Positions 25,825 through 33,787 of a stretch of DNA of 44,386 nt are shown one piece after another. Under the pieces are notes generated by a model, which saw only the letters and a list, made by a program, of their open reading frames with translations, made no database searches and had not been told where the DNA came from. Position 1 is the first letter of the stretch. Every line of letters starts with the position of its first letter. The translations under genes were made by a program, and so were the position numbers. Source of the DNA: Fredinandcohnia onubensis (GTDB lineage: Bacteria; Bacillota; Bacilli; Bacillales; Bacillaceae_L); assembly GCF_031181385.1 (NCBI RefSeq), contig NZ_JAPSKV010000021.1, forward strand, positions 1 through 44,386, written 5' to 3'.

Positions 25825-26325
25825 CTAAACTAACAGTTTCTCCATTGCCATAACATCAATAAATTGATCATCGATTTTCCCCTGATTTTTAAATACACCT
25901 ACTTCTCGAAATCCACTTTTTTTATAAAGTCCTTGACCAAGTTCATTAAACGGAAAAGTAAATAAAACAATTTTATGGAATGCGTTTTCCTTAGCCAACT
26001 TCTCGATTGCAGAAAGTAAATTTCCTCCTACACCTCTTCCACGATAATCTCTTCTAACATAAACAGATAAATCAGCAACCCCATCATATGCAGATCGACT
26101 ATTATACTGATTTAGACTTGCCCACCCAACAGTTTCTCCCTCAACTTCGGCTATTATGACCTTAAAACGTTCAGTATGTCGATGAAACCAGGCCAGCATA
26201 AAGTTCTTATCTTTTATTGAGGTTTCCAAGGTTGCAATTCGATCTTCGATACCCTCATTATAAATTGAAAGAATACCATCAATATCGTGAATAGAAGCGA
26301 TGCGGGTATTGATATAATTTCTCAA
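25825..26325 (-). CDS. arsN1: ArsN1-type GNAT N-acetyltransferase
   Basis: A 166-residue GNAT protein of the phosphinothricin acetyltransferase-like group. The acetyl-CoA loop is RRDYRGRGVG (about residues 89-98), and the early block IYNEGIEDRIATLET is characteristic of ArsN1. ArsN1 acetylates the arsenic antibiotic arsinothricin. The alternatives are phosphinothricin or a general amine. The start is TTG with GGGGAGG upstream. It lies next to the ars operon on the same strand but about 170 bp before the arsR gene's promoter, so it is probably transcribed separately. Symbol assigned from family wording and position. Confidence 0.75.
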   Translation of the reverse strand: MRNYINTRIASIHDIDGILSIYNEGIEDRIATLETSIKDKNFMLAWFHRHTERFKVIIAEVEGETVGWASLNQYNSRSAYDGVADLSVYVRRDYRGRGVGGNLLSAIEKLAKENAFHKIVLFTFPFNELGQGLYKKSGFREVGVFKNQGKIDDQFIDVMAMEKLLV

Positions 26326-26502
26326 AAAAAGTTTCCTCCCCTACAGCTCCGTTTTTCATATTGAATATAACTTATTCACTGGTAATTTTAAACCACAATT
26401 TTATATATTTCCCCTTACCTTTAGTTACTAAGTTAGTCTTCATTACTGAGAGAAATAAAACAAGACTGCTAATGGGATATAACATACTCATAAATTTCCT
26501 AC

Positions 26503-26532
26503 AAAAAAAACGAGAAAATGAATTCTCGTTTT
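26503..26532 (-). terminator. Terminator of the creatininase-family gene
   Basis: Minus strand AACGAGAATTC..TTCTCGTT stem followed by eight U, about 10 bp after the stop. Confidence 0.8.
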
Positions 26533-26540
26533 TTCCTGCT

Positions 26541-27386
26541 TTATAACCATTCACCGTATTTTGGTAGACTATTATTTTGTGTATACTCATCTGTTTTTCG
26601 TAAAAGGTCAACAATTGTTGGCATATCCAGTTTTTCAATAAACTCTTCAATTGCAAGAACGCCTGAATCTGCTAATTCTTCACGATGTTCTTCAGATTTT
26701 ATAAGTGGTGTTGCTAGATGATCAGACGCTTGATCAAAGTATGAACCAATTGCCCCTGATTGGAGTGCATATTTTCCAAGAGCATTACCAGGGTTTTTAC
26801 TCATGCCGTTTATCATACTTTGTACATCATAGGTTACCGAGTTAGACTCTGGAACATTCATCGGAACGTCTTCTAATCTACCTAGTATTTTGTATGCCCC
26901 AATGCTAATATCATTGAATTTTTCCATAAACGAAAAACTTAAATCTTTAACGCTTTCAGTTGCTTTAATCATGTCTATATAAAGGATTGGTACTTTTGTT
27001 TCCTCAAAGAAGTCACGAACCATACCGCTTAATGTTATGTGAGCCGGACCATGACAAGTAACAAATACCTGTCTTCTAAAACCTTGTTTTAAAAGTGATT
27101 TAGCTATTGCTTCTAAATATCTCATACCCTCTTTAACGCTTATATTAACGGTCCCGCGAGCCATCGCTGTCCCGCCAGCGAAGAAATATGGTAGGTTGTG
27201 AAGAACGAGGCCATTTGTTGCTTCTGCCATTTTTAACGCAAGTGCTTCAGCAATGACCGTTTCCGTATCAAGTGGTAATGCTCCGTGCGTTTCTGTTACA
27301 CCAACAGGTACAAAAATCAGATCATTTTGTTGCAGGTATTCTTCAACTTCTCCGTTTGTGCATTTAGATAGGAACCGAGTTCTCAT
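26541..27386 (-). CDS. Creatininase-family amidohydrolase
   Basis: 281 residues with the family start VPVGVTETHGALPLDTETV (E32, H34 and D40 as metal ligands), the glycine-rich FFAGGTAMARGTVNIS and the TCHGPAH block. Creatininases open cyclic amides or lactone-like rings using two metal ions. Characterised relatives act on creatinine, on 3-dehydro-scyllo-inosose or on riboflavin/F420 intermediates. GGGGATG precedes the ATG. It lies 48 bp after a GPH-family transporter in a CcpA/AraC-type controlled operon, which makes a cyclic carbohydrate-like or cyclic amide nutrient likely. The substrate is not known. Confidence 0.82.
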   Translation of the reverse strand: MRTRFLSKCTNGEVEEYLQQNDLIFVPVGVTETHGALPLDTETVIAEALALKMAEATNGLVLHNLPYFFAGGTAMARGTVNISVKEGMRYLEAIAKSLLKQGFRRQVFVTCHGPAHITLSGMVRDFFEETKVPILYIDMIKATESVKDLSFSFMEKFNDISIGAYKILGRLEDVPMNVPESNSVTYDVQSMINGMSKNPGNALGKYALQSGAIGSYFDQASDHLATPLIKSEEHREELADSGVLAIEEFIEKLDMPTIVDLLRKTDEYTQNNSLPKYGEWL

Positions 27387-27434
27387 CGAATTACATCCCC
27401 TTTTAAAAGTTTGTTATAGTAAATATTTAATAGA

Positions 27435-28817
27435 TTAGTTCTGTGCTCTTCTTTCTTTCAATGTAGTATACATTTCTTGAGCTTTCGTACTATTCAAGTT
27501 GAAAATTAACGCAATACCGATAATCATCAAGAGAAAAGATAAAATAGGTAATCCGTTATACATACGTAAAACACCTTCTGCAACTTCTTGGGTTTGAGAA
27601 GTTTGTCCAGAAACAAATCCTACCCAACCTAGAGCATAACTACCAAGTGCAGAACCAACACCCATACCTACTTTACGTGAGAATGAATAAATGGAGTAAA
27701 GTGTTCCATCATATCGTTTGCCAGTTTGAAGCTCTGTAAAATCTAAACAATCTGTAACGAGTGCCCATACGATCATAACAAAAACCATATTTGCAATTGT
27801 AGCGATATTATAGGCTACTATATACACATAAACATTCTCAATAATAAAGATTGTTAGGAGGGTAGAAGCAATTAAACTAAAGCTTGCCGTACTAATTACC
27901 ATATTACGTTTACCAAACTTCTTAACGAGAGTAGGGACAAAAAGAAACAATACCAGTGTAACTCCCATTTGTAAGAATGAGTTAATCGCAAATGCACCAG
28001 GATTTTTATAGTATTCTGAGAACACAATTGCAGCTAATTGTGTAACACCATTAATCATAATTAATGAACCAATACTTGCTACCATCATCCCTAATAACTG
28101 TCGATTCTTTAAGGCAGCTTTTAGAGCATCTGTAAATTTGTAATCAGCTTTAGTACCCACTGGTCTATCATCACGAATACGTTCTGTTGTTAATTTGACA
28201 AGTCCTGTATAAGCTAATACAGAAAGAATACTGAATACGATAGAAATGTAGAAAAACATTTCAGGTACTAGATTTCCGGATTTATCATAGATAAACATAG
28301 GCACAAATGATAAAAATCCGATTCCAACAACCATACCACCAATAGAACGTGCACGAGATAATTTCGTCCTTTCAATTGGATCATCTGTAATAACAGCCGC
28401 TAATGAACCATAAGGAATTGAATCAGCTGTGTATGCGATTCCATAGAACAGATAAACAAATACGACCCATACATGAATAGCTGTTGATGACCAACTTGAG
28501 ACATCAGCAAACGAAATTAAGATGGATGCTGCTAATAACCATTTTGATATATTGATATATGGTAAAAATTTATCGCCGCTTTTTCCTAATCTCCATCTAT
28601 CAGGAATACTTCCCATCAAAACATCTGTGAATGCATCAAATATACGGGCAACTAAAAACAATGTTCCCATGAAATAAGGACTTACTCCAAGTACGGAGGT
28701 GGTGAATAAAAGGAAAAATGACCCGATGTAAAGGTTTGCAAATCCTCCACCAACATCCCCTAGCATGTATCCAAATTGATCACGGAAGCCAAATTTTCTA
28801 ACCTGTTTCTTTTCCAT
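27435..28817 (-). CDS. GPH-family (glycoside-pentoside-hexuronide) transporter
   Basis: 460 residues with 12 membrane segments of the MFS-related GPH:cation symporter family. Blocks such as YMLGDVGGGFANLYIGSFFLLFTTSVLG, ARIFDAFTDVLMGSIPDR and the RYDGTLYSIYSFSRKVGMGVGSA stretch are typical. The frame opens at 28883, but GGGGG before the ATG at 28817 (MEKKQVRKFGFRDQFG) marks the true start. It imports a sugar or related compound with Na+ or H+. A cre site and an AraC-type direct repeat lie upstream, and the creatininase-family hydrolase follows. Confidence 0.9.
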   Translation of the reverse strand: MEKKQVRKFGFRDQFGYMLGDVGGGFANLYIGSFFLLFTTSVLGVSPYFMGTLFLVARIFDAFTDVLMGSIPDRWRLGKSGDKFLPYINISKWLLAASILISFADVSSWSSTAIHVWVVFVYLFYGIAYTADSIPYGSLAAVITDDPIERTKLSRARSIGGMVVGIGFLSFVPMFIYDKSGNLVPEMFFYISIVFSILSVLAYTGLVKLTTERIRDDRPVGTKADYKFTDALKAALKNRQLLGMMVASIGSLIMINGVTQLAAIVFSEYYKNPGAFAINSFLQMGVTLVLFLFVPTLVKKFGKRNMVISTASFSLIASTLLTIFIIENVYVYIVAYNIATIANMVFVMIVWALVTDCLDFTELQTGKRYDGTLYSIYSFSRKVGMGVGSALGSYALGWVGFVSGQTSQTQEVAEGVLRMYNGLPILSFLLMIIGIALIFNLNSTKAQEMYTTLKERRAQN

Positions 28818-28885
28818 GTTGTAACCCCCAATGTAAATAAAAAAAGATTTATAACTTTTTAAAATAATCCTAAATCCCGCCATAA

Positions 28886-28899
28886 TGAAAGCGTTTAAA
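28886..28899 (-). promoter_or_regulatory. CcpA catabolite-repression site (cre)
   Basis: Minus strand TTTAAACGCTTTCA differs at one base from the strong cre TGTAAACGCTTTCA. It lies between the AraC-type repeats and the transporter start, where CcpA would block transcription when glucose is present. Confidence 0.75.
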
Positions 28900-28951
28900 A
28901 TACTAATATATTAGAATTTTAACTCAAAACTTCGAATTACTTTTGCAATAA

Positions 28952-28980
28952 AATTGCATCCTTTTACACTAGAATTGCAT
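28952..28980 (-). promoter_or_regulatory. Probable AraC-regulator operator
   Basis: Two direct copies of ATGCAATT (minus strand, 28980-28973 and 28959-28952) are exactly 21 bp apart, two helical turns, upstream of a weak promoter. An extra TTGCAA follows the second. This is the usual layout for activation by an AraC-family protein such as the one encoded next door. Confidence 0.65.
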
Positions 28981-28984
28981 TTAA

Positions 28985-29028
28985 TTAAAAAAGCCTTTCA
29001 TCAACTTATTCAGATGATTAAAAGGCTT
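28985..29028 (-). terminator. Terminator of the AraC-family gene
   Basis: Minus strand AAGCCTTTTAATCA pairs with TGATGAAAGGCTT and is followed by a U-run. It overlaps the stop codon of the regulator gene. Confidence 0.8.
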
Positions 29029-29786
29029 TACTTACTATTTTTTTGTTTATATTCTTTTGGGGTTACGCCTTCTTCCTCTTTAAAAACACGAGAAAAGTAT
29101 TGTTGATTTTTAAAACCTACAATAAATGTGATTTCTATCAACGAAAGATTAGAATTGATTAATAATTCCTTTGCTTCCTTAATCCTTACCAAATTTCGAT
29201 AATGACTGATTGTCATCCCTTTTTCTTTCTTGAAAGCACGCATTAAGTGGGAAGAATGCACATGTAACTTTCTGGATATGTCCTCTATTGATATATCCTC
29301 TGAAAAGTTCATCTTTATAAAATGCTCCGCTTTCTCGGCAATTGTTGCTTTCTCAAATTCGATAAAACGAATTGAAGGGTCTGCGTACTCCTCTAGCATT
29401 TTTTTATGAATCTCTTCTAGTTCAGGTGTAGACTTGGCGTTCTCAATCATAATTGCGTATTTTTCAGAAAGGTAATGACATTGCCATGCACTCAAGCCAC
29501 CTTTTTCGGCTGAATAACTGTAGAGCGTATTATGCGATAATAATATGTTTTTTAATGCACGTAATTCATTCCTTGGAACTCTTTTAATAATATCTAAAGT
29601 GTCTGTTTCAACTCTTAGAAACTCATTAAATCTATTGATAAATTGTGCAACAGATTTCTGATCTCCTTTTCGAATGGATTGTAATAATTCCTCCCGAAAT
29701 TTGTGTCCTGATTCAATTATTTCATGCTTTGTTTTATTCTTAATTAAATCATTGTTTATTTGATCTTCTGGGTCTACCCTTTCCAT
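29028..29786 (-). CDS. AraC-family transcriptional regulator
   Basis: 252 residues: an N-terminal region of about 150 residues without a cupin signature, then the two-helix-turn-helix AraC domain (about 155-250). It contains ISIEDISRKLHVHSSHLMRAFKKEKGM and ITFIVGFKNQQYFSRVFKEEEGVTPKEYK. The N-terminal part resembles the helical domain of YesS/RhaS-like relatives of Bacillus, which is not well characterised. A GAGGTGATGG site precedes the ATG. It lies between the amidohydrolase gene and the transporter operon and likely activates the latter through the 21-bp-spaced repeats. Confidence 0.88.
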   Translation of the reverse strand: MERVDPEDQINNDLIKNKTKHEIIESGHKFREELLQSIRKGDQKSVAQFINRFNEFLRVETDTLDIIKRVPRNELRALKNILLSHNTLYSYSAEKGGLSAWQCHYLSEKYAIMIENAKSTPELEEIHKKMLEEYADPSIRFIEFEKATIAEKAEHFIKMNFSEDISIEDISRKLHVHSSHLMRAFKKEKGMTISHYRNLVRIKEAKELLINSNLSLIEITFIVGFKNQQYFSRVFKEEEGVTPKEYKQKNSK

Positions 29787-29862
29787 TTTCCCATCACCTC
29801 ACTTCAAATGGGCTAGTTGCCTTCTTTTAGATGGAGTTGCTAGAAACACTCATTTTGTAAAA

Positions 29863-31128
29863 TTACTTTTTTTCTAAAGAGCCAGAAGAAAATACACCTT
29901 TATGCAGAACGGCAGCACGCTTTGGTAACCTTGCTACAGCTTCTGCTGAACAGCTGGCAGTTACGAGGACAGCAGTAGCTTCATCTCCAACCTTAGGCCA
30001 GATTTGATTTCCCTCTTTATCCAAAGGTGTAATGCCTCTAGTTGCTAGGGCTAAAGCGCGTGATAAGTTATATTCATTGCTCCAACCATATAATTGTGCT
30101 GCAAGATGTGCTTTCTGAAGGATATCTCCAATCCCAAACGGTGACCAATGATCTGTAATACTGTCATTTCCGAGAAAGACTTCTACTCCCTGCTTATGAA
30201 GGAGTGGAATCGGCATAACGGTTTTACCAATTGGAACAGTTGAGGCAATTGAAATACCTAATGAGGCTAAGCGATTGGCAAGCTCGATTCCTGATTCTTC
30301 CGACATTGAAGCTAGGGAGAATGCATGGCTGATTGTTACTTTTCCATTTAGTCCAGCTTCTTCTGTAAAATCAGCCAACCTATTAATGGCTTTAATCCCT
30401 GTTTCCCCACCCTCATGAAGATGAATATCAATGCCTTTGTTATAGTCCACTGCGATTTGTACCATTGTTTCCAAAGACTTCTCCATATTTCCGTCCACAA
30501 CGCTTGGATCAAGACCTCCTACATGTGTTACACCAAGCCCCATCGCCTCTCGTAATAACCCTTCCACATTGGAACGAAGCAATCCATGTTGAGGAAAGGC
30601 TACGATCTCGTGTGAAATTTTATCTGAATAATTCTCTAAGGCAGCCTTTAATTTTTCGAGATTTTTAAGCCCGACAGTCTGATCAATATTACAATGACTT
30701 CGAACATATGTTGAACCGTAGCCCAGGATTAGCTGAATTAATTTTTCCGCCCGCTCTTGTGCCGTTGTCAGTAGCTTTGGCAGTATTTCCTCCTCTAATT
30801 CAATCATGTCAAAAATACTTTTTCGATTTGCTCCTGCCTTCCAGGGACCCCCATAGTAGGTTTTATCTAAATGGATATGCATGTCCATAAATGCTGGTAG
30901 GAGAAGCATTCCCATCGCATCATAGCAATCTATTTCACTTCTATATGGTAGATGAGTATCTTGTATTTTCTTAATAATACCGTTTTCTATTTCGATATGA
31001 CGTAATTCTGTTTCAGTGGCGACAACCTGCCCATCATCATACTTATATCCACTTTCTAATCGAACATTTAATAGCATATAGCAGTTCTTTTTATGTAGAT
31101 CATCTTTGAACGTACTTCTATCTTCCAT
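29863..31128 (-). CDS. Amidohydrolase, cytosine deaminase-like
   Basis: 421 residues. The metal site HIHLDK (H84, H86), HLHEGG (about 243), a later SHAF and GNDSITDHWSPFG (catalytic Asp near 319) follow the pattern of the cytosine deaminase group. Members deaminate or hydrolyse cyclic N-containing rings such as cytosine, isocytosine, creatinine or s-triazines. AAAGGAG precedes the ATG. It lies directly upstream of the AraC regulator and near the creatininase and transporter, so it may act in the same catabolic pathway. The substrate is unknown. Confidence 0.82.
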   Translation of the reverse strand: MEDRSTFKDDLHKKNCYMLLNVRLESGYKYDDGQVVATETELRHIEIENGIIKKIQDTHLPYRSEIDCYDAMGMLLLPAFMDMHIHLDKTYYGGPWKAGANRKSIFDMIELEEEILPKLLTTAQERAEKLIQLILGYGSTYVRSHCNIDQTVGLKNLEKLKAALENYSDKISHEIVAFPQHGLLRSNVEGLLREAMGLGVTHVGGLDPSVVDGNMEKSLETMVQIAVDYNKGIDIHLHEGGETGIKAINRLADFTEEAGLNGKVTISHAFSLASMSEESGIELANRLASLGISIASTVPIGKTVMPIPLLHKQGVEVFLGNDSITDHWSPFGIGDILQKAHLAAQLYGWSNEYNLSRALALATRGITPLDKEGNQIWPKVGDEATAVLVTASCSAEAVARLPKRAAVLHKGVFSSGSLEKK

Positions 31129-31152
31129 TCATGTATTCTCCTTTGTCTAAAT

Positions 31153-32319
31153 CTATTTATTTTCTACTAATTCGAGAGACTGTTTTTTGTGCAAATGGTA
31201 CAAAGGATTTGTAGGATCATGATTGATTGCATTCTCAATTGCAACAATTGCTTCTTCATGTCTTCCTAATGACCTTAGGCTGTTAGCTTTATGAAATGAG
31301 AAATCGTACCGATGTGGTTGGAGAGCTAAAAGCTTGTCCATCTCGGCGACAGCTTCCTCATGTCTGCCTAATTCTCTCAAATAGTTTGACTTATGGTATC
31401 TGTAAAAGGTTGCATGTGGATCGAGTTCACAAGCTTTATCATATTCAGCAAGTGCTTCTTCGGGTTTATTCATCAACCGCATGCAGTTGGCTGTATAGAA
31501 ATAAAAGTCTAAGTCGTTTGGATCTTTAGCTATCGCTGTCTCGAACTGAACTAAAGCTTCCTCATACCTCTTTGCTTCTTGTAAAAAATACCCCTTATAA
31601 AAATATAAATCTATGTTTTCATTGTCACTTTCAAGTTCATCGTCTATGGTAGCGATAGCCTCTATGTACTTATCATCTTTGTAGAGTGATTTTACCTTGT
31701 CGATGGCTTCATTTCGCACTTTATATTCTTTGTTTAAGATGCGAACAACCTTTGTTTGATTGAGTTCTTCTGCATGTTGAAGTGCGGACTTCCCATCTCT
31801 ATCAAGAAGGTGAACATCCGCCCCCGCTTCAACAAGAATTTGAATAACATCAGAATACAGACGGCCACCGTTTCCCAAAATGACAGCTTCTAATAACGCT
31901 GACCACCCTAAATCATTCACATGATTTACTTGGACACCAGCATCCAGGCATATTTGAACGGTTTTCAGGTACCCTTTTTCACTAGAAGGCAGTAATGCCG
32001 TACCACCAAATCGGTTTACACTATTGAGATCCGCTCCGTATTTAAGCATCATGTTTAAAACTTCGTGAAATCCGTTTGCACCAGCACAAATAAATGGATT
32101 TAACTGGTTAATATCTCTCGTATTCACATCACTTCCAGCTTCTACTAACAATTGAACAACTGGGACATGATTTTTTTGTGTAACCGCCATTAAAGCGGTT
32201 CTACCATTTTTATCTTTATAATAAATGCTCGCTCCTTTTTGCAGGAGGCGTTCTACATCTTCCAATGATCCATTTTCACTTGCAGTGATAAGGTGTTCAT
32301 GTAAGGTTTGTTTTTGCAT
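31153..32319 (-). CDS. Ankyrin-repeat and TPR-repeat protein
   Basis: 388 residues without signal or membrane segments. The first half (about 1-200) is five to six ankyrin repeats (DKNGRTALMAVTQKNHVPVV, GGTALLPSSEKGYLKTVQI). The second half (about 215-385) is five tetratricopeptide repeats (EAIATIDDELESDNENIDLYF, EEALVQFETAIAKDPNDL). Both are protein-binding scaffolds and no catalytic domain is present. GAGGGAG precedes the ATG. It stands alone or is co-transcribed with the amidohydrolase 24 bp downstream. Partner unknown. Confidence 0.9.
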   Translation of the reverse strand: MQKQTLHEHLITASENGSLEDVERLLQKGASIYYKDKNGRTALMAVTQKNHVPVVQLLVEAGSDVNTRDINQLNPFICAGANGFHEVLNMMLKYGADLNSVNRFGGTALLPSSEKGYLKTVQICLDAGVQVNHVNDLGWSALLEAVILGNGGRLYSDVIQILVEAGADVHLLDRDGKSALQHAEELNQTKVVRILNKEYKVRNEAIDKVKSLYKDDKYIEAIATIDDELESDNENIDLYFYKGYFLQEAKRYEEALVQFETAIAKDPNDLDFYFYTANCMRLMNKPEEALAEYDKACELDPHATFYRYHKSNYLRELGRHEEAVAEMDKLLALQPHRYDFSFHKANSLRSLGRHEEAIVAIENAINHDPTNPLYHLHKKQSLELVENK

Positions 32320-32571
32320 ATATTAGCTCCCTCAATAGCTTACTTGACTTCTTTCATATATTGACTTCATTTTTCTTCTGCATGTTGAAGTATTTATTCT
32401 AATTATTAAAATCTTCTAGATTTTATCACATTCTCTTGCTCAGTCAATAACAGAAATGGTGGGTGAATACTTAAACAATTATATATTGGATTAATATGAG
32501 GCATATGCCCAACCCAAATAGGCTACTTTAGCATATCCTTTAGTGTAATAAATAAACAGGAGGGATTTGCT

Positions 32572-32880
32572 TTGACTAATGATTATCCATATATCGGTTT
32601 ACAGGAACCATTTAATCAAGGAATAATTGATGTCAATGATCAACGAATACGCCCCGGATTTGGATTTGGCAGACCTGGTTTTGGTTTTGGTAGACCGGGA
32701 TTTGGATTCGGTAGACCTGGTTTTGGTTTTGGTAGACCAGGCTTTGGCTTAGGGTTTTTAGGAGGTCTAGCTACTGGTGCACTATTGGCTCCAGGTCCAG
32801 GATTTAGTTATTATTACCCACCATATTATCCGCCGTACCCACCATACTATCCATACCCTTACTCATACTATCCTTACTAA
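32572..32880 (+). CDS. RPGFGFG-repeat, Tyr/Pro-rich protein (spore coat-like)
   Basis: 102 residues. After a 26-residue acidic start come five 7-residue repeats RPGFGFG (residues 27-61, the last reading RPGFGLG). A small Gly/Ala hydrophobic stretch follows, then a Tyr-Pro-rich tail (YYPPYYPPYPPYYPYPYS region). The start is TTG behind AGGAGGG with 6-7 nt spacing. Composition resembles Bacillus spore-coat and exosporium proteins that are cross-linked through tyrosine. A possible SigK-like CATA box occurs upstream but is weak. It is a lone plus-strand gene with its own terminator. Confidence 0.8.
   Translation: MTNDYPYIGLQEPFNQGIIDVNDQRIRPGFGFGRPGFGFGRPGFGFGRPGFGFGRPGFGLGFLGGLATGALLAPGPGFSYYYPPYYPPYPPYYPYPYSYYPY
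32650..32754 (+). repeat. Five in-frame 21-bp repeats
   Basis: Five 21-bp units encode RPGFGFG. Synonymous bases vary between units (GGA/GGT, TTT/TTC, AGA/CGC), so the protein repeat has been kept under selection while the DNA diverged. Confidence 0.85.
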
Positions 32881-32892
32881 AAAAGAAAAAAT

Positions 32893-32928
32893 AAAAACGG
32901 AGCGTCCATTCATTGGCACTCCGTTTTT
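32893..32928 (+). terminator. Terminator after the repeat-protein gene
   Basis: Stem AAAAACGGAG / CTCCGTTTTT with a short internal bulge, ending in a T-run, 13 bp after the stop. Confidence 0.85.
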
Positions 32929-33012
32929 CCTTGTACTGATGTGTATTTTCCTGAATAAGAGCTGCGTTTTCCGAACCTCTTTAACGCTTTTTCTAACATC
33001 GCACTCGGACTC

Positions 33013-33528
33013 TCAAGAACCCCTATTAAAATACTGATGTTGAAACATACACATTCTTATTGCATTATGATATTCACCGCCAACAAAAAACTCATCAATT
33101 AATTCTCCTTCAAACTGAAAACCAAGTTTTTGATAAATGTGAATCGCTTTTTCATTCGTTTTATCCACGATTAAATATAATTTATACATATTCAATACGG
33201 AAAACGCATAGTCCATTGCGAGATAGGTTGCAGACTTCGCATATCCATGCCCTTGATGATTGGGATCAATTATAATTTGGAATTCAACCCTACGATGAAT
33301 ATAATCAATCTCTACTAATTCAACTAGCCCCACCATTTCATCGCCTTTTTGTACAATAAATCGTCTTTCACCCTGATCATGAATATGCTTATCATATAAA
33401 TCCTGCAATTCAACAAACGACTCATATGGCTCCTCAAACCAATAGGACATGATGTTTGCATTAATATTTAATTTATGGACAAATCCTAAGTCAACTCGTT
33501 CTAATGGCCTTAATTTTACATCACTCAT
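33013..33528 (-). CDS. speG: Spermidine N1-acetyltransferase
   Basis: 171 residues of the GNAT fold that follow E. coli SpeG closely block by block: [85 protein letters not shown] and [12 protein letters not shown]. SpeG acetylates spermidine and spermine with acetyl-CoA, lowering polyamine toxicity. GGAGGATG precedes the ATG. No polyamine genes are near, so it is probably an independent unit. This SpeG type is not in every Bacillus and may have been acquired. Confidence 0.92.
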   Translation of the reverse strand: MSDVKLRPLERVDLGFVHKLNINANIMSYWFEEPYESFVELQDLYDKHIHDQGERRFIVQKGDEMVGLVELVEIDYIHRRVEFQIIIDPNHQGHGYAKSATYLAMDYAFSVLNMYKLYLIVDKTNEKAIHIYQKLGFQFEGELIDEFFVGGEYHNAIRMCMFQHQYFNRGS

Positions 33529-33645
33529 TACAATTCATCCTCCGAAACCTGCATTCAATCCTCTTAAAATAAAGTCTTTCCTTTTCTCCCGCTTTTTGAC
33601 CATTTTTTCTAAAAAAACCTCGTATTTTTACACTAAGGCAACTAC

Positions 33646-33687
33646 AAAAAAGCAGATGGTATAGAGTTTTCTATATCAACTGCTTTT
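33646..33687 (-). terminator. Terminator of the coiled-coil protein gene
   Basis: Minus strand AAAAGCAG..CTGCTTTTTT stem with internal pairing, U-run at the end, about 100 bp after the stop of the gene at 33788. It could also act on the plus strand. Confidence 0.65.
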
Positions 33688-33787
33688 CTATTCTATGAGT
33701 TCCTACCACATATAACCGCTACACGATAGCTTCGCACTAATCGCAATAGTGATGAGTGGGGAAATTGTGTCAGTCTAGGGCAAACGA

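Noticed and set aside
26372-26656. 94-codon minus-strand frame
   Set aside because: It overlaps the end of the creatininase-family gene in another frame and runs through that gene's terminator.
32777-33037. 86-codon plus-strand frame
   Set aside because: Lies in another frame over the Tyr/Pro tail of the repeat protein and its terminator; no ribosome site.
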